A stretch of DNA of 64,000 nt from Photobacterium lipolyticum (GTDB taxonomy: Bacteria; Pseudomonadota; Gammaproteobacteria; Enterobacterales; Vibrionaceae), in assembly GCF_003026475.1 (NCBI RefSeq), contig NZ_PYMC01000009.1, positions 1 through 64,000 on the forward strand, read 5' to 3'. The position numbers and the translations under genes were made by a program. The notes under the pieces were generated by a model that searched no databases, had not been told where the DNA came from, and saw nothing but the letters and a program-made list of their open reading frames with translations. This document shows positions 45,299 through 54,756 of the stretch, in pieces. Position 1 is the stretch's first letter. Every line of letters starts with the position of its first letter.

Positions 45299-46024
45299 CT
45301 AGTTTTCGTACGTCACATCTGCGGTAAAAATATAACCATTTCCACGCATCGTTTTGATCAGCCTCGGATGTTTGCCTTTATCACCTAAACGCTGGCGTAA
45401 ACGGCTCAGCTGCACGTCAATCCCACGTTCTAAAGGCAAGGCTTCACGGCCACGGGTCGCACAGGAAATAGTATCTCGATCCAATATTTCATTGGGACGG
45501 GATAGAAATAGCATTAACAACGAAAAATCACTGCCTGACAGCTCGTAATCTTCATTTTTTTCCAAATCATACAAACGGTGAGACAGGGTCTCTAACCGCC
45601 AGTGAGAAAAGCAAATCACTTTCGGGACTGCTGCAGGCTGTTGAGTTTCTGTCGGACGCACCCTGCGCATTAGCGCTTTAATTCGCGCCATTAGTTGTCT
45701 CGGGCTAAATGGCTTGGCGATATAATCATCAGCACCCAGCTCTAATCCAATGATCTGATCCATCTCATCTGATACTGCTGTGAGCATAATGATCGGGACA
45801 TCAGAGGTTTTACGAATATGCTGACACAGGGTAAAACCATCGTCACCCGGCATCATCACATCCAGCAGGATGAGATCAGGATACCCCATCAACAGCCGAC
45901 GCTTCATTTCCTCGCCTTCAGCCGCTGTAGTAACGTCAAAACCCGCTTTTGTCAGATATTCATCTAAGAGTTCACGAATCTCCTGATCATCATCAACTAC
46001 GAGGACCTTTTTGTTCGCAATCAT
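45299..46024 (-). CDS. OmpR-family response regulator (GltR-like)
   Basis: A 241-residue regulator. The receiver domain (about 1-120) has the acidic pair VVDDDQE and the phospho-Asp in LILLDVMMPGDDG; the C-terminal winged helix (about 140-235) contains LERGIDVQLSRLRQRLGD and IKTMRGNGYIF. AAGGA lies seven bases before the ATG. First gene of a three-gene operon with the kinase and the sugar-binding protein, which it probably autoregulates. Confidence 0.94.
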   Translation of the reverse strand: MIANKKVLVVDDDQEIRELLDEYLTKAGFDVTTAAEGEEMKRRLLMGYPDLILLDVMMPGDDGFTLCQHIRKTSDVPIIMLTAVSDEMDQIIGLELGADDYIAKPFSPRQLMARIKALMRRVRPTETQQPAAVPKVICFSHWRLETLSHRLYDLEKNEDYELSGSDFSLLMLFLSRPNEILDRDTISCATRGREALPLERGIDVQLSRLRQRLGDKGKHPRLIKTMRGNGYIFTADVTYEN

Positions 46025-46382
46025 CCGGTATTCCTTTAATACTGGCTACTAAAAAACCAGCCTATTTATACTATCAGCACAGTGTTAATCAATGTTTAAT
46101 TGAAATCACTGTTATCTGGTTGAAAATTTGAAGCCTGCAGGGTTTTGAGGGCATTTTCATGCACCACAAAACACGTATTATTCACCGCAGCTCATAAGCT
46201 ACAGGCCAATAATACTAATCACAGTACAATTATCGGGGCAATTCAGACTATTATCCCAATAGGTATTACAACGGTAAAGGGTTACCTTCTTTAAACGGGT
46301 CGAATGGCCAGAACAGCAAGAATTCTATCTCAAAAGGAAGATCTGAATCTCGTCTTGAAGTGGTTGGCGATAAAAACAAAAT
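46025..46382. other. Intergenic region, 358 bp
   Basis: It contains the promoter of the two-component operon. On the plus strand about 46278-46345 a short frame (KRVEWPEQQEFYLKRKI then stop) has protein-like composition and may be the tail of a lost gene, but it is too short to identify. Confidence 0.3.
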
Positions 46383-46404
46383 CAGGCATGTGGTGGCATG
46401 CCTG
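46383..46404 (-). terminator. Terminator of the DUF3157 gene
   Basis: CAGGCATG and CATGCCTG form a perfect 8-bp stem with a six-base loop. On the minus strand ATTTTGTTTTT follows. It lies 22 bases after the stop codon. Confidence 0.88.
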
Positions 46405-46426
46405 CTGTCTATTCAATAAGCCATTA

Positions 46427-47062
46427 TTACCAGTGTTCAACCTCAATAATTTCGGCACTGATAAAATACGCTGAAGCTTCAGGTACAGGAAGTTTCACTG
46501 GCTTGCCTTCCTGCTGGGTTTTCGGGCGGAAATAAGTCTCTGGCACGCGCTTGATAGATGACCAGATTGGCAGATCTTCACTGGCCAGCTCCCTACCGTT
46601 TTCACTCATCAGTTTTACCTTCAGGACCACCGAAACAACGGATCCCGTCCCCTGATTAGTTAACATGGTTGGAATGACCAATTCGCCGTTTTCATACCGT
46701 GCTGATTGCAATAACACATCAATACCGCTTTTACTGAGTTGCTGGATATTTTTACTCACACCCAATTCAACCCGAACGGCTTTTTGCGCTGTTGCCACCG
46801 GAATCCCCGCAGGGCTTGCGGTGGCTACTGGAATTGCCATAACCGCAGGCTTGGCACTATCGGTACCTACCTTAACGTCAGCCTGTGTCTTCCCGACAGC
46901 TTTGGGGCTTTCAATAACAGGCGCGACGTATTGCCAAGTAAAATCATCATGCAACACAACCTGTCTGCCATCTTGCAGATTGACGATTTGATCGGCGCCC
47001 CAAGCGTTGCCCGTCGTTGCCAATGCCACCAATACCCCACATAACCGGGTCATTGTTTTCAT
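46427..47062 (-). CDS. DUF3157 family exported protein
   Basis: A 211-residue protein with a signal peptide (to about residue 22, NAWGA). The mature N-terminus has the family piece VNLQDGRQVVLHDDFTWQYV; an Ala/Val-rich linker (about 60-90) leads to a beta-rich C-terminal domain (LTNQGTGSVVSVVLKVKL). Function is unknown; periplasmic location is predicted. AAGGAT precedes ATG closely. Monocistronic. Confidence 0.8.
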   Translation of the reverse strand: MKTMTRLCGVLVALATTGNAWGADQIVNLQDGRQVVLHDDFTWQYVAPVIESPKAVGKTQADVKVGTDSAKPAVMAIPVATASPAGIPVATAQKAVRVELGVSKNIQQLSKSGIDVLLQSARYENGELVIPTMLTNQGTGSVVSVVLKVKLMSENGRELASEDLPIWSSIKRVPETYFRPKTQQEGKPVKLPVPEASAYFISAEIIEVEHW

Positions 47063-47260
47063 TTTTCATCCTTATTACTTATTACTTATACCAATCAATA
47101 CAATCACCTGATACTACAGCAAATAGTAACAGGTTTAATGATAGCCTAAAGAGGCCTACCCCTTTAAAACGTAAATGGTGTACAGGCATATTTCCGAATA
47201 TCAGTATTAATAAACAGCCGTAACAACATCAGGATTCATGATGTATTAATATCAATCTTC

Positions 47261-47284
47261 AAAAAAAGCCCCAGTACGGAGCTT
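47261..47284 (-). terminator. Terminator of ridA
   Basis: On the minus strand AAGCTCC-GTACT-GGGGCTT (one G-T pair) is followed by seven T, about 75 bases after the ridA stop. Confidence 0.75.
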
Positions 47285-47356
47285 CGATGTTGTAGTACAA
47301 GTAACGCAAAAGAAATAACGTTTAACCTTAGCAACCCTAAGCAAAATTACTGCGGT

Positions 47357-47704
47357 TTATTTTTCTGCTGCAACAACAGAAATTTCAACCAGTAAAACGT
47401 CACGCGCCATACTTGCTTCAACGCAAGCACGGGCAGGAGCATGACCTTCCGGCACCCAGTTATCCCAAACTTCGTTCATTGCTGCAAAATCTTTCATATC
47501 TTTGATATAGATAGTTGCTGACAGCATATGCTCTTTATCACTGCCTGCCTGCTCAAGAAGATCTTCAACCTTTTCCAGCATGGTTGCAGTCTGCTCTTTG
47601 ATCCCCTGAGTTGCGTCTTTACATACCTGGCCACATAGATAAATAGTGCCGTTATGCTTAACAATACGGCTCATGCGGGCACCAGTTTCCAGACGTTCAA
47701 TCAT
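47357..47704 (-). CDS. ridA: RidA-family reactive imine/enamine deaminase
   Basis: A 115-residue cytoplasmic enzyme of the YjgF/YER057c/UK114 fold that hydrolyses 2-aminoacrylate-type imines. [17 protein letters not shown] and the active-site Arg region [13 protein letters not shown] are present. ATG 47704 (MIERLETG) fits both family N-termini and a GAAGG at nine bases; ATG 47710 lies only three bases from that site. No pyrBI or threonine-dehydratase genes adjoin. It is preceded by the terminator of the upstream gene. Confidence 0.9.
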   Translation of the reverse strand: MIERLETGARMSRIVKHNGTIYLCGQVCKDATQGIKEQTATMLEKVEDLLEQAGSDKEHMLSATIYIKDMKDFAAMNEVWDNWVPEGHAPARACVEASMARDVLLVEISVVAAEK

Positions 47705-47735
47705 TATCATCAGCCTTCTTTGTAATTAATAAAAA

Positions 47736-47771
47736 ATGCCCTCACCAATATCAATCGGTATCAAAGGGCAT
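47736..47771 (-). terminator. Terminator between the DUF502 gene and ridA
   Basis: On the minus strand ATGCCCT pairs with AGGGCAT, with an inner pairing ACCGAT/ATTGGT, followed by six T. It lies about 120 bases after the DUF502 stop and 31 bases before the ridA start, so it either ends the DUF502 transcript or acts as an attenuator for ridA. Confidence 0.7.
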
Positions 47772-47890
47772 AAGACACATAGTGTAACGGTATTATTAAA
47801 AGCTAACATAATAAAAAATAGTAACTTTACACAAATTTTATCCCCCCATCGCTTAGCCAAGAACAACAGGCAAAATGAGATATACCCAAG

Positions 47891-48514
47891 TTAATCATCC
47901 TTATGATCTGGGGGGCTGGTCTTAGAGGTGGTTCCGGCCATCCCGGCGGTTAAGCTAAACCGCATCGCTTCTTCAATTTTCATATCAAGGGGACGTACTG
48001 CGCTGCGGGGGATTAGCACTGCGTAGCCACCTATCATATAGCTTAAGGGAAGATAAACTAAGACACTGTCCTCATCGCGAAAAGACTCCGGCATTCGTTC
48101 TGGGAGCGGTTGGGTAACAAAACCTATCACTTGCATCCCGGTTTCCCCCAAAGTCACGGCGACAACCTGTTCAAATTCCTTGCGGGTCGTTGGTGAGAAG
48201 TAGTCAAAAAAGTCGCGGAGAGCAGGATATAAGGTTCGGGCTAACGGCATATGGTAGAAAACCTGTTCACTTTTGGCGAACAGGCGCTGCACCAGGTAGG
48301 CATTCATCATCAGTCCGGCGGTAAAAAAGACCAGCAGTCCGGCAGCAAGCCCCATGCCCGGCCAGTACCATTCACCCGGGAGGAGTGCTTGAATTAGACC
48401 TCCTAATATTGACTCTACTGATACAGCAAACCAGTAGAGGAGGTAGAGAGTGAGTACAACAGGCAATATTGTCACAAGCCCGGTAATAATATTTTTGCTG
48501 ATAAAACCAAACAT
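47891..48514 (-). CDS. DUF502 family membrane protein
   Basis: A 207-residue inner-membrane protein with two helices near the N-terminus (about 5-30 and 55-75) and a cytoplasmic C-terminal domain. PLARTLYPALRDFFDYF and PLSYMIGGYAVLIPRSAVRPLDM are family hallmarks. Function is unknown. ATG 48514 is preferred because GGAG lies nine bases upstream; a start at 48529 adds MENVT and overlaps that site. Confidence 0.82.
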   Translation of the reverse strand: MFGFISKNIITGLVTILPVVLTLYLLYWFAVSVESILGGLIQALLPGEWYWPGMGLAAGLLVFFTAGLMMNAYLVQRLFAKSEQVFYHMPLARTLYPALRDFFDYFSPTTRKEFEQVVAVTLGETGMQVIGFVTQPLPERMPESFRDEDSVLVYLPLSYMIGGYAVLIPRSAVRPLDMKIEEAMRFSLTAGMAGTTSKTSPPDHKDD

Positions 48515-48529
48515 TGTGACGTTCTCCAT

Positions 48530-48889
48530 GCAAGGGGGCTGATATAAAGCATAGGCCCCCTTCGACGGGTAAACACTTTCAATGCGCTGGTAGCACTCTA
48601 ATTTAAGTAATTATTGCTCAACACTTAAATCGAAACCGCTGTCAGTATTTCAGACCTAACTCACCCCGCCAATAAACGTTTAGAACACGTAACATAAAGC
48701 CACAACAAAACACCGCCAACCCGGCAGAAAAACCTGTACAAACCAGCTTGATTTGAATTTTAATGCCGTATTTGTTAATATTTCGCCAGATTTATATTTA
48801 GTGGTCTAATTATCTTTATTTCTAAGGGTCATTCCACTTTTACTTTTTTCATAAAAAAGGATCAAAAACGAAACGTTTGAATATCATTT
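48530..48889. other. Intergenic region, 360 bp, divergent promoters
   Basis: The gap lies between the DUF502 gene and the BCCT transporter gene. It must hold both promoters. No coding frame, repeat or RNA gene was recognised. Confidence 0.35.
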
Positions 48890-50470
48890 ATGGATAACAT
48901 ATTAAAGAAATACAGTATCGAAACAACCGATTATCAGGTTGGTCAGGACAACATTCAAAAGTGGGGTTTTGATATTCATAACTCCGTATTCGGAATCAGC
49001 GCAGGCCTTATTCTTCTGTTCCTTTCAACGCTGCTAATCGTCGATCCCAATACCGCTAAAGAAGCGCTAAACAACCTTAAGAACAGCATCATTGAAGATT
49101 TTGACGTCTTCTTCATGTGGTCAACCAACTTTTTCGTGCTCTTCACTTTGGTATTGATGCTGTCACCGTTCGGTAAGATCCGTATTGGCGGCAAAGATAC
49201 CGCACCAGAGCACTCTACTGCCTCATGGCTGGCGATGCTCTTTGCTGCAGGTATGGGGATCGGCCTTCTGTTTTGGGGCGTAGCTGAACCTACGGCTTAC
49301 TTTACTGACTGGTGGGGCACGCCGTTTAACGTCGAGCCGTACACGGCAGAAGCAAAATCACTCGCCATGGGAGCGACTATCTTCCACTGGGGTATCCACG
49401 GCTGGTCTATCTATGCGATTGTCGCACTCGCGCTAGCTTTTTTTGCCTTTAACAAGGGGCTACCGCTGTCGATGCGTTCTGTGTTCTACCCGATCTTTGG
49501 CGATAGAGCCTGGGGCTGGCTTGGTCATGTCGTCGATATTATGGCGGTACTGGCAACCCTGTTTGGTTTGGCAACTTCTCTTGGTCTGGGCGCTCAACAA
49601 GCCACCAGCGGTATCAACCACGTATTTGGTACCGATGGCGGCATTGGTATGCAGCTTGTCGTCATTGCGTTCGTAACTTTTATTGCCATTTTATCTGTTG
49701 TTCGTGGTATCGATGGCGGCGTTAAGGTGCTGAGTAACATCAATATGTTGTTTGCATTAGCCCTGCTGATGTTCGTTACTTACGTCGGCTTTGATGTTGT
49801 GATGAATTCGATTCCAGAAACATTCATGGCTTACGTGGAAAATATCATTGGCCTGAGCAACCCACATGGTCGTGACGACACGACATGGATGCACGGCTGG
49901 ACAGTGTTCTATTGGGCGTGGTGGATTTCATGGTCACCATTTGTAGGTATGTTTATTGCCCGTATCTCTAAAGGCCGTACCGTACGCGAATTCCTGTTTG
50001 CAGTGACCTTTATTCCAACGCTAATGACCATAATTTGGATGTCGGTTTTCGGCGGTATCGCTCTTGATCAGGTGGCCAATAAAGTCGGTGAGCTGGGTGC
50101 GAATGGTTTGAGTGATATCTCACTCTCTTTGTTCCACGTATACGATGCCTTACCGTTTGGCTCTGTAATTTCTGTCCTTTCGATTGTGTTGGTATTAATC
50201 TTCTTCATCACCTCGTCGGATTCAGGCTCACTGGTGATCGACAGTATCACGGCTGGTGGTAAGGTGGATGCACCAATTCCGCAGCGAATTTTCTGGGCAA
50301 CGGTAGAGGGTGCCATCGCAGCAGTCATGCTTTGGATTGGCGGTAAAGAAGCACTTCAGGCATTACAGTCTGGCGTGGTGGCGACAGCCCTGCCATTCAC
50401 CTTTGTTCTGTTGTTGATGTGCGTCAGCCTGATTAAGGGCTTAAACACCGAACGGGCTTTATACCGATAA
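48890..50470 (+). CDS. BCCT-family betaine/carnitine/choline transporter
   Basis: A 526-residue Na+- or H+-coupled transporter with 12 membrane helices. The first is about 33-52. The substrate-site Trp-rich segment FYWAWWISWSPFVGMFIARISKGRTVREF is intact, as are GMGIGLLFWGVAEP and FFITSSDSGSLV. Such proteins take up compatible solutes in osmotic stress. Lack of a long C-terminal extension leaves open whether it is osmotically gated. Own terminator downstream. Confidence 0.95.
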   Translation: MDNILKKYSIETTDYQVGQDNIQKWGFDIHNSVFGISAGLILLFLSTLLIVDPNTAKEALNNLKNSIIEDFDVFFMWSTNFFVLFTLVLMLSPFGKIRIGGKDTAPEHSTASWLAMLFAAGMGIGLLFWGVAEPTAYFTDWWGTPFNVEPYTAEAKSLAMGATIFHWGIHGWSIYAIVALALAFFAFNKGLPLSMRSVFYPIFGDRAWGWLGHVVDIMAVLATLFGLATSLGLGAQQATSGINHVFGTDGGIGMQLVVIAFVTFIAILSVVRGIDGGVKVLSNINMLFALALLMFVTYVGFDVVMNSIPETFMAYVENIIGLSNPHGRDDTTWMHGWTVFYWAWWISWSPFVGMFIARISKGRTVREFLFAVTFIPTLMTIIWMSVFGGIALDQVANKVGELGANGLSDISLSLFHVYDALPFGSVISVLSIVLVLIFFITSSDSGSLVIDSITAGGKVDAPIPQRIFWATVEGAIAAVMLWIGGKEALQALQSGVVATALPFTFVLLLMCVSLIKGLNTERALYR

Positions 50471-50538
50471 TGATTAACCGTTACCCCATTGTTATGTTGA
50501 TCATTTAAGCTGACTTGAATGATCATGGGGTATTTCCT

Positions 50539-50577
50539 AATCAGTCTCAATCCAGTGGTTGAGACTGATTTTTTATT
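50539..50577 (+). terminator. Terminator of the BCCT transporter gene
   Basis: A perfect 12-bp stem (AATCAGTCTCAA/TTGAGACTGATT) with an eight-base loop, then TTTTATT. It lies between convergent genes and probably serves the acetyltransferase gene on the minus strand less well. Confidence 0.92.
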
Positions 50578-50582
50578 CCGCA

Positions 50583-51053
50583 TCAGATCGATTTTGATAA
50601 TATCCGCGACTGGGTTCGAAAGCCAATGGAGTCGTAGAACTCTTGTGCTTTGTCATTAAATTCCATGACTTCCAGCCGGACTTCATCAACACCTTCGCCG
50701 ATTGACCACAGTTCGACAGCCTCCATTAATTTTTTACCAATGCCCTGACCTTGAAAACGCTCTGACACGACGATAGTTTTTATCCGGCACAGTTTCTTTT
50801 TTTGTATGAAGCTGACTGTCGTGTTTTCAGTAATAAACGCAAGGATAATACCGACAACCTTATCGTCGATTTCAGCCACGATGAACACGGCCCCTTCTGC
50901 ATTAAAGTTATCGCGCCAGTATGATCTGTCTCTGTGAATGCTTTTTGGCGCAGCAAAAACCTGGGGCGCGCCATGGTAATGCTGTGTATTGATCTGCTGT
51001 GATAGATGGCAGATTTCGTCTAAATCCTTTTCTGTCGCTAATCGTAATTTCAT
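50583..51053 (-). CDS. GNAT-family N-acetyltransferase
   Basis: A 156-residue acetyl-CoA-dependent transferase. The acetyl-CoA-binding motif VVSERFQGQGIGKKLMEAVE and the C-terminal MEFNDKAQEFYDSIGF are clear. ATG 51053 (MKLRLATEKDLDEI) is chosen by homology; a frame from 51089 would add 12 untypical residues. The acceptor is unknown. Confidence 0.88.
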   Translation of the reverse strand: MKLRLATEKDLDEICHLSQQINTQHYHGAPQVFAAPKSIHRDRSYWRDNFNAEGAVFIVAEIDDKVVGIILAFITENTTVSFIQKKKLCRIKTIVVSERFQGQGIGKKLMEAVELWSIGEGVDEVRLEVMEFNDKAQEFYDSIGFRTQSRILSKSI

Positions 51054-51109
51054 GATTTTTTTTCTAATGCTTCCATAGAATATGCTCAAGCCAACAACAG
51101 CATTGACTG

Positions 51110-51153
51110 TATATACCCAAGTGGCTTCAAGGTGAGGGATTCACTTGAATATA
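51110..51153. repeat. Hairpin repeat TATATACCCAAGTG...CACTTGAATATA
   Basis: CAAGTG and CACTTG, extended by TATAT/ATATA, form an imperfect hairpin. A partial match, ATATACCCAAGT, occurs at 47881-47892 beside the DUF502 gene. I recall TATACCCAAGTG-type repeats in Vibrionaceae. Confidence 0.45.
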
Positions 51154-51262
51154 AGTCTTAACGAGACATCGACCTCATCAATGTATTTTATTGATTTTAT
51201 AAACACCTATTTGCATAGCAGATCAAAGAATTAAAATTTTAGGTAAACAGAATGCAATATTA

Positions 51263-51760
51263 TCACTCGGTCATTGGCAATCGGTCGCAGAATTGGATTA
51301 TCCGGCGAGCAACTTTCGGAACCGCTTTGGCGACCTTGCCGCTGATGGCCTGATTAAACGTTGTTACGTCAGCCACTTCTATCGCAAAAACGGTCATTTC
51401 AGGCGGCGTATCCATCAGCGTATTTATCAACTGCCAGATTTGCGGCAATGCCATCATGTGGCTGCTGACATGCGTTTCTCTGTCTGTGCCAGTCATTGAC
51501 GCTAGATCATCCCCATCAAAGCAGTAAAGCTTGCCTGGACGTCCGAATGACTGACTTTCAAGCGCATCAACCACAATGGTATGGGTGCAATTGAAAAAAA
51601 GAGGCAATGCCCGCTGTCCGGAGTTAGCAGCGTAAAACAGTTGAATGCGTGACTCGTCTGCAGGCCTGGAGGCCAGTTCTGTTTGTAACAGTTCAAATAC
51701 CGCATAACCCACACCGTCATCACTGCAAAGTTGGTTGCCAAAGCAAATGATATTGATCAT
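51263..51760 (-). CDS. [NiFe] hydrogenase maturation endopeptidase (HycI/HyaD type)
   Basis: A 165-residue protease that removes the C-terminal tail of the hydrogenase large subunit after nickel insertion. FGNQLCSDDGVG holds the first metal-ligand Asp (about 15), VVDAL the second acidic ligand and SSHMMALPQ the His. It is the last gene of the hydrogenase operon, 73 bases after the large subunit, whose tail carries the expected cleavage site. Confidence 0.9.
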   Translation of the reverse strand: MINIICFGNQLCSDDGVGYAVFELLQTELASRPADESRIQLFYAANSGQRALPLFFNCTHTIVVDALESQSFGRPGKLYCFDGDDLASMTGTDRETHVSSHMMALPQIWQLINTLMDTPPEMTVFAIEVADVTTFNQAISGKVAKAVPKVARRIIQFCDRLPMTE

Positions 51761-51833
51761 CTTATTCCGTTTTACCGCGCATGTAATATCCCCAAATCCT
51801 GTTGCCGGTGAGCATAACTGAATTTGCTCTGTA

Positions 51834-53129
51834 TCAGACTCTGTTGACTTTCAGTTTCAGGAAATGAGTCGAGCAGGAAATACAGGGATCATAGTTGCGG
51901 ATCACCTGTTCACAGAACAGCTTCAGCTCTTCATCACTATGTTCAAGTCCGTATACCTGTACCGAGTGTTTTAGATCCTGCTCGATCCGGGCCTGGTTCT
52001 GACTTGTTGGCGGTATTATGGTGCAGTTTATTATCCTGCCTTTTTCATCGAGCTTATAACGATGATAAATCAGGCCCCTGGGCGCTTCGGTTGCATGGCA
52101 GCAATCCCCGGCCCTTGGCGTGACGACCACGCTCGGCTCGTCGGGCAAATAGAGGCTATCGAGGAGGCGGCAGATTTCATTGATGGCATAGTGAAGTTCA
52201 AGTGCCCGGATCACAATACTGTCAAACATATTCAGGCTCGCCCCGTCCAGACCCACCTGTACCGCCAACTGCCGGGTTTCATCGTCTAGCTGAGCAAAAT
52301 TGTTATTAAACCGTGCCAGCGGCCCCACCAGATAATCCTGTCCATTCAACATCGAATAAAGTGCCGTCGAATGAGGCTCCTGATGCTCCTTGAAATAATC
52401 CTGATAATCTTCGACATCAATGATCAGATCCGAAGCGCTGGCAATCCTGCCCCCATTGATGGGGTAGCAGTTATCTGACTTTAAGCTCACATAATCAAAA
52501 CCGTATGAATAATCTGGACGCTTCAGCGAAGCGCAGAAAACAACCAGCTCATGCGCCAGCTGGCGGGTATCTTCCGCCTTTGATTTAAGTGCATTGAGTT
52601 CATCATGAGCAAGCAAGCGTTCAAAGCCACCGACTTTTAACCCGATCGGATGAACACTGCGGCCACCGAGCAGTGCCATAACATCGTTGCCGAGTGCCTG
52701 GATCCTGACTCCGCGCTTAAAGGCATCGGGATGATGCTTTGCCATCTCAAGCGCATTGTCAAAACCGAAGAAATCCGGCAAGGCGAGAAAGTGAATATGC
52801 AGGGCATGGCTTTGAATCCACTCCCCCAGATTCATCACCCGCCTTAACTGTGCGATAGGTTCGGGGATCTCTACCTGAAATAATTTCTCAAAGGCCAAAA
52901 TTGACGTCAGCTGATAGGCCATGGGGCAGATCCCGCAAATACGGGCACTCAATTCGGGGGCATCAATATAATTTTTTCCTATCAAGAATTGTTCAAATAA
53001 ACGGGGCGGCTCAAAGATCTTCAAATGCAACCGATCTATCTGATCATCATCGGCATCAAATTCCAGTGATGCTTCCCCCTCGACGCGGGTAATAAAAGGC
53101 ACCTTGATTCTGATTTTCCGCCTGGCCAT
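51834..53129 (-). CDS. hydA: [NiFe] hydrogenase large (alpha) subunit, group 3b type
   Basis: A 431-residue cytoplasmic subunit that binds the Ni-Fe centre. The L1 motif is RICGICPMAYQ (Cys65, Cys68) and the L2 motif is DPCISCSTH (Cys416, Cys419) close to the C-terminus. Nine residues after His422 (FLKLKVNRV) form the tail removed by the protease. The short length, the lack of a long insert and the operon order beta-gamma-delta-alpha match the sulfhydrogenase-like group 3b. It catalyses H2 oxidation or production, and some relatives reduce sulfur. All four nickel-ligand cysteines are present. Confidence 0.93.
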   Translation of the reverse strand: MARRKIRIKVPFITRVEGEASLEFDADDDQIDRLHLKIFEPPRLFEQFLIGKNYIDAPELSARICGICPMAYQLTSILAFEKLFQVEIPEPIAQLRRVMNLGEWIQSHALHIHFLALPDFFGFDNALEMAKHHPDAFKRGVRIQALGNDVMALLGGRSVHPIGLKVGGFERLLAHDELNALKSKAEDTRQLAHELVVFCASLKRPDYSYGFDYVSLKSDNCYPINGGRIASASDLIIDVEDYQDYFKEHQEPHSTALYSMLNGQDYLVGPLARFNNNFAQLDDETRQLAVQVGLDGASLNMFDSIVIRALELHYAINEICRLLDSLYLPDEPSVVVTPRAGDCCHATEAPRGLIYHRYKLDEKGRIINCTIIPPTSQNQARIEQDLKHSVQVYGLEHSDEELKLFCEQVIRNYDPCISCSTHFLKLKVNRV

Positions 53130-53141
53130 ATCCGCTCCTTA

Positions 53142-53936
53142 TTATTTTTTGCTGTCCGGTGCCCAATACTCGATCTCTTTACGGTATTCAGGGGAATGGC
53201 AATGAATTTGCGCAAAACGGTTTACCACCTCCCAATCCACCAGCCCAATCCCCTTCAGTCGATTGGCAAGACTGCGGCAATTGGGCTGCTCTGAAGGTCC
53301 GTAGCAGCTGTAGCAAGCTTTGCCGTAAGCAGGACACATTGCCCCGCATCCGGTACGCGTGGTGGGGCCGAGGCAGGGTGCCTGCTTGGTGACCAGCACA
53401 CAAACAATCTGTTGTCGCTTGCACTGCATGCAGAGCTTTTCTTTCTCCGCTTTGGCTTTTGTTCCGAGCAGCAACTGGACCAAAAATCGATTAACCTGCG
53501 CCGCTGAAACCGGACAGCCCCACAATTCATAATCAACGTTGATTGCGCTGGCGACAGGTTCAGAATTATCCAGTGTTTCAATAAAATCGGGCCGGGCATA
53601 GACCTGCAATTTCATTGAAGACGCCTTGCCATACAACTGCGAAAAGTTGCGCAGGGCCTGCACCCCGCCTGAAGTCGCACAAGCGCCGATAGTAACCACA
53701 AGCTTACTGCGACTTCGGATCGCTTTTACCCGCTCCAGATCATGGGGCGTCGATATACTGCCTTCGACAAAGGCGATGTCGACCGGACACTCCGGGTTAT
53801 AAATCCCCCCTTCAATGAAATGAAGGATCTCGGCCCGCTCGAGCAAACTTAATAGCCCCTCCCCCTGATTGAGAAAGGCCAGCTGGCAACCGGAGCAGGA
53901 AGTCAGTTTATGAATGGCAACCGTCAACTTTGACAT
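53142..53936 (-). CDS. hydD: [NiFe] hydrogenase small (delta) subunit
   Basis: A 264-residue iron-sulfur subunit without a Tat signal, so the enzyme is cytoplasmic. The proximal-cluster motif is TSCSGCQLAF (Cys13, Cys16) and IGACATSGG adds a third ligand. A cysteine-rich C-terminal part (CLGPTTRTGCGAMCPAYG, CYSCYG) carries further clusters. It lies one base after the flavoprotein gene and 12 before the large-subunit gene. Confidence 0.92.
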   Translation of the reverse strand: MSKLTVAIHKLTSCSGCQLAFLNQGEGLLSLLERAEILHFIEGGIYNPECPVDIAFVEGSISTPHDLERVKAIRSRSKLVVTIGACATSGGVQALRNFSQLYGKASSMKLQVYARPDFIETLDNSEPVASAINVDYELWGCPVSAAQVNRFLVQLLLGTKAKAEKEKLCMQCKRQQIVCVLVTKQAPCLGPTTRTGCGAMCPAYGKACYSCYGPSEQPNCRSLANRLKGIGLVDWEVVNRFAQIHCHSPEYRKEIEYWAPDSKK

Positions 53937-53937
53937 A

Positions 53938-54756
53938 TCAAAATCCGCTCAGTCCAAACCAGGGCTTGATGGCTGGAAAATGAAATACCGGCCCGTCCTT
54001 ACAGACAAAATACGGGCCAATCTGACAGTGTCCGCAAAATCCCTGACCGCATTGAAAGTTACGTTCCATGCTTAAATAATAAGCATCATCGGCAACACCA
54101 AGCTCGGCGAGTTGCTTGATCGCCGCCTTCATCATAATTTCAGGACCGCACATCATGACGACACAGTTGTCGATATCAAAATCCGCATTGTTAAGCAGCT
54201 CGGTAACCAAGCCCAGCTGCCAGTGCATCTTGCCTTTTTTCTCCTCGCTGGCAGCCAGCAATACCTGGCAGTTATGATGATCACGCCAGGTGTCATACTG
54301 TTGTTTCCACAACAAATCCTGACGATGTTTCACCCCTTGCAGGATCACGATCTTACGATAATTCTGACGATGCGTGATCGCATGGTTTATCGCCGCAACG
54401 GCAGGGGCACACCCCAGCCCGGCAGTAATAAACACCAAATCTTTGGCAATGGCTTCCGTCAGCGGCCAGCCATTTCCGAAGGGACCCCGAAGACCAATTT
54501 GCTGCCCGACCTTAATGGCCGTAAGTGCCTGCGTCACTCGCCCGACGGCACGGACGGTATGCAGCAGCACACCCTCCTTCCACCCCATAATTGAAATGGC
54601 CACCTCGCCGACGCCGAACAGATACAGCATGTTGAACTGGCCGTAATGGCACTCAAACGGGGCATCCGCCTCAAGCTTCAGTGACAACGTCACAATGCCG
54701 GGGATTTCTTCTGTCATGTTTATCAGGGTGGCCGGTATGGGCATCGCTTTGGTCAT
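53938..54756 (-). CDS. hydG: Hydrogenase diaphorase (gamma) subunit, FAD/NAD(P)-binding
   Basis: A 272-residue flavoprotein of the ferredoxin-NADP reductase superfamily, similar to PyrK-type electron-transfer subunits. An FAD-binding barrel (about 1-95: RGPFGNGWPL) is followed by an NAD(P)-binding domain (FITAGLGCAPAVAAI, VVMMCGPEIMMKAA) and a C-terminal [2Fe-2S] motif in FQCGQGFCGHCQIG with a later Cys. It links the hydrogenase to NAD(P)H. It overlaps the beta-subunit gene by four bases. Confidence 0.92.
   Translation of the reverse strand: MTKAMPIPATLINMTEEIPGIVTLSLKLEADAPFECHYGQFNMLYLFGVGEVAISIMGWKEGVLLHTVRAVGRVTQALTAIKVGQQIGLRGPFGNGWPLTEAIAKDLVFITAGLGCAPAVAAINHAITHRQNYRKIVILQGVKHRQDLLWKQQYDTWRDHHNCQVLLAASEEKKGKMHWQLGLVTELLNNADFDIDNCVVMMCGPEIMMKAAIKQLAELGVADDAYYLSMERNFQCGQGFCGHCQIGPYFVCKDGPVFHFPAIKPWFGLSGF

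Noticed and set aside
47736-47771. pyrBI-type attenuator controlling ridA
   Set aside because: No pyr genes adjoin ridA and the hairpin is suitably placed as the terminator of the upstream DUF502 gene, so ordinary termination is the simpler view.
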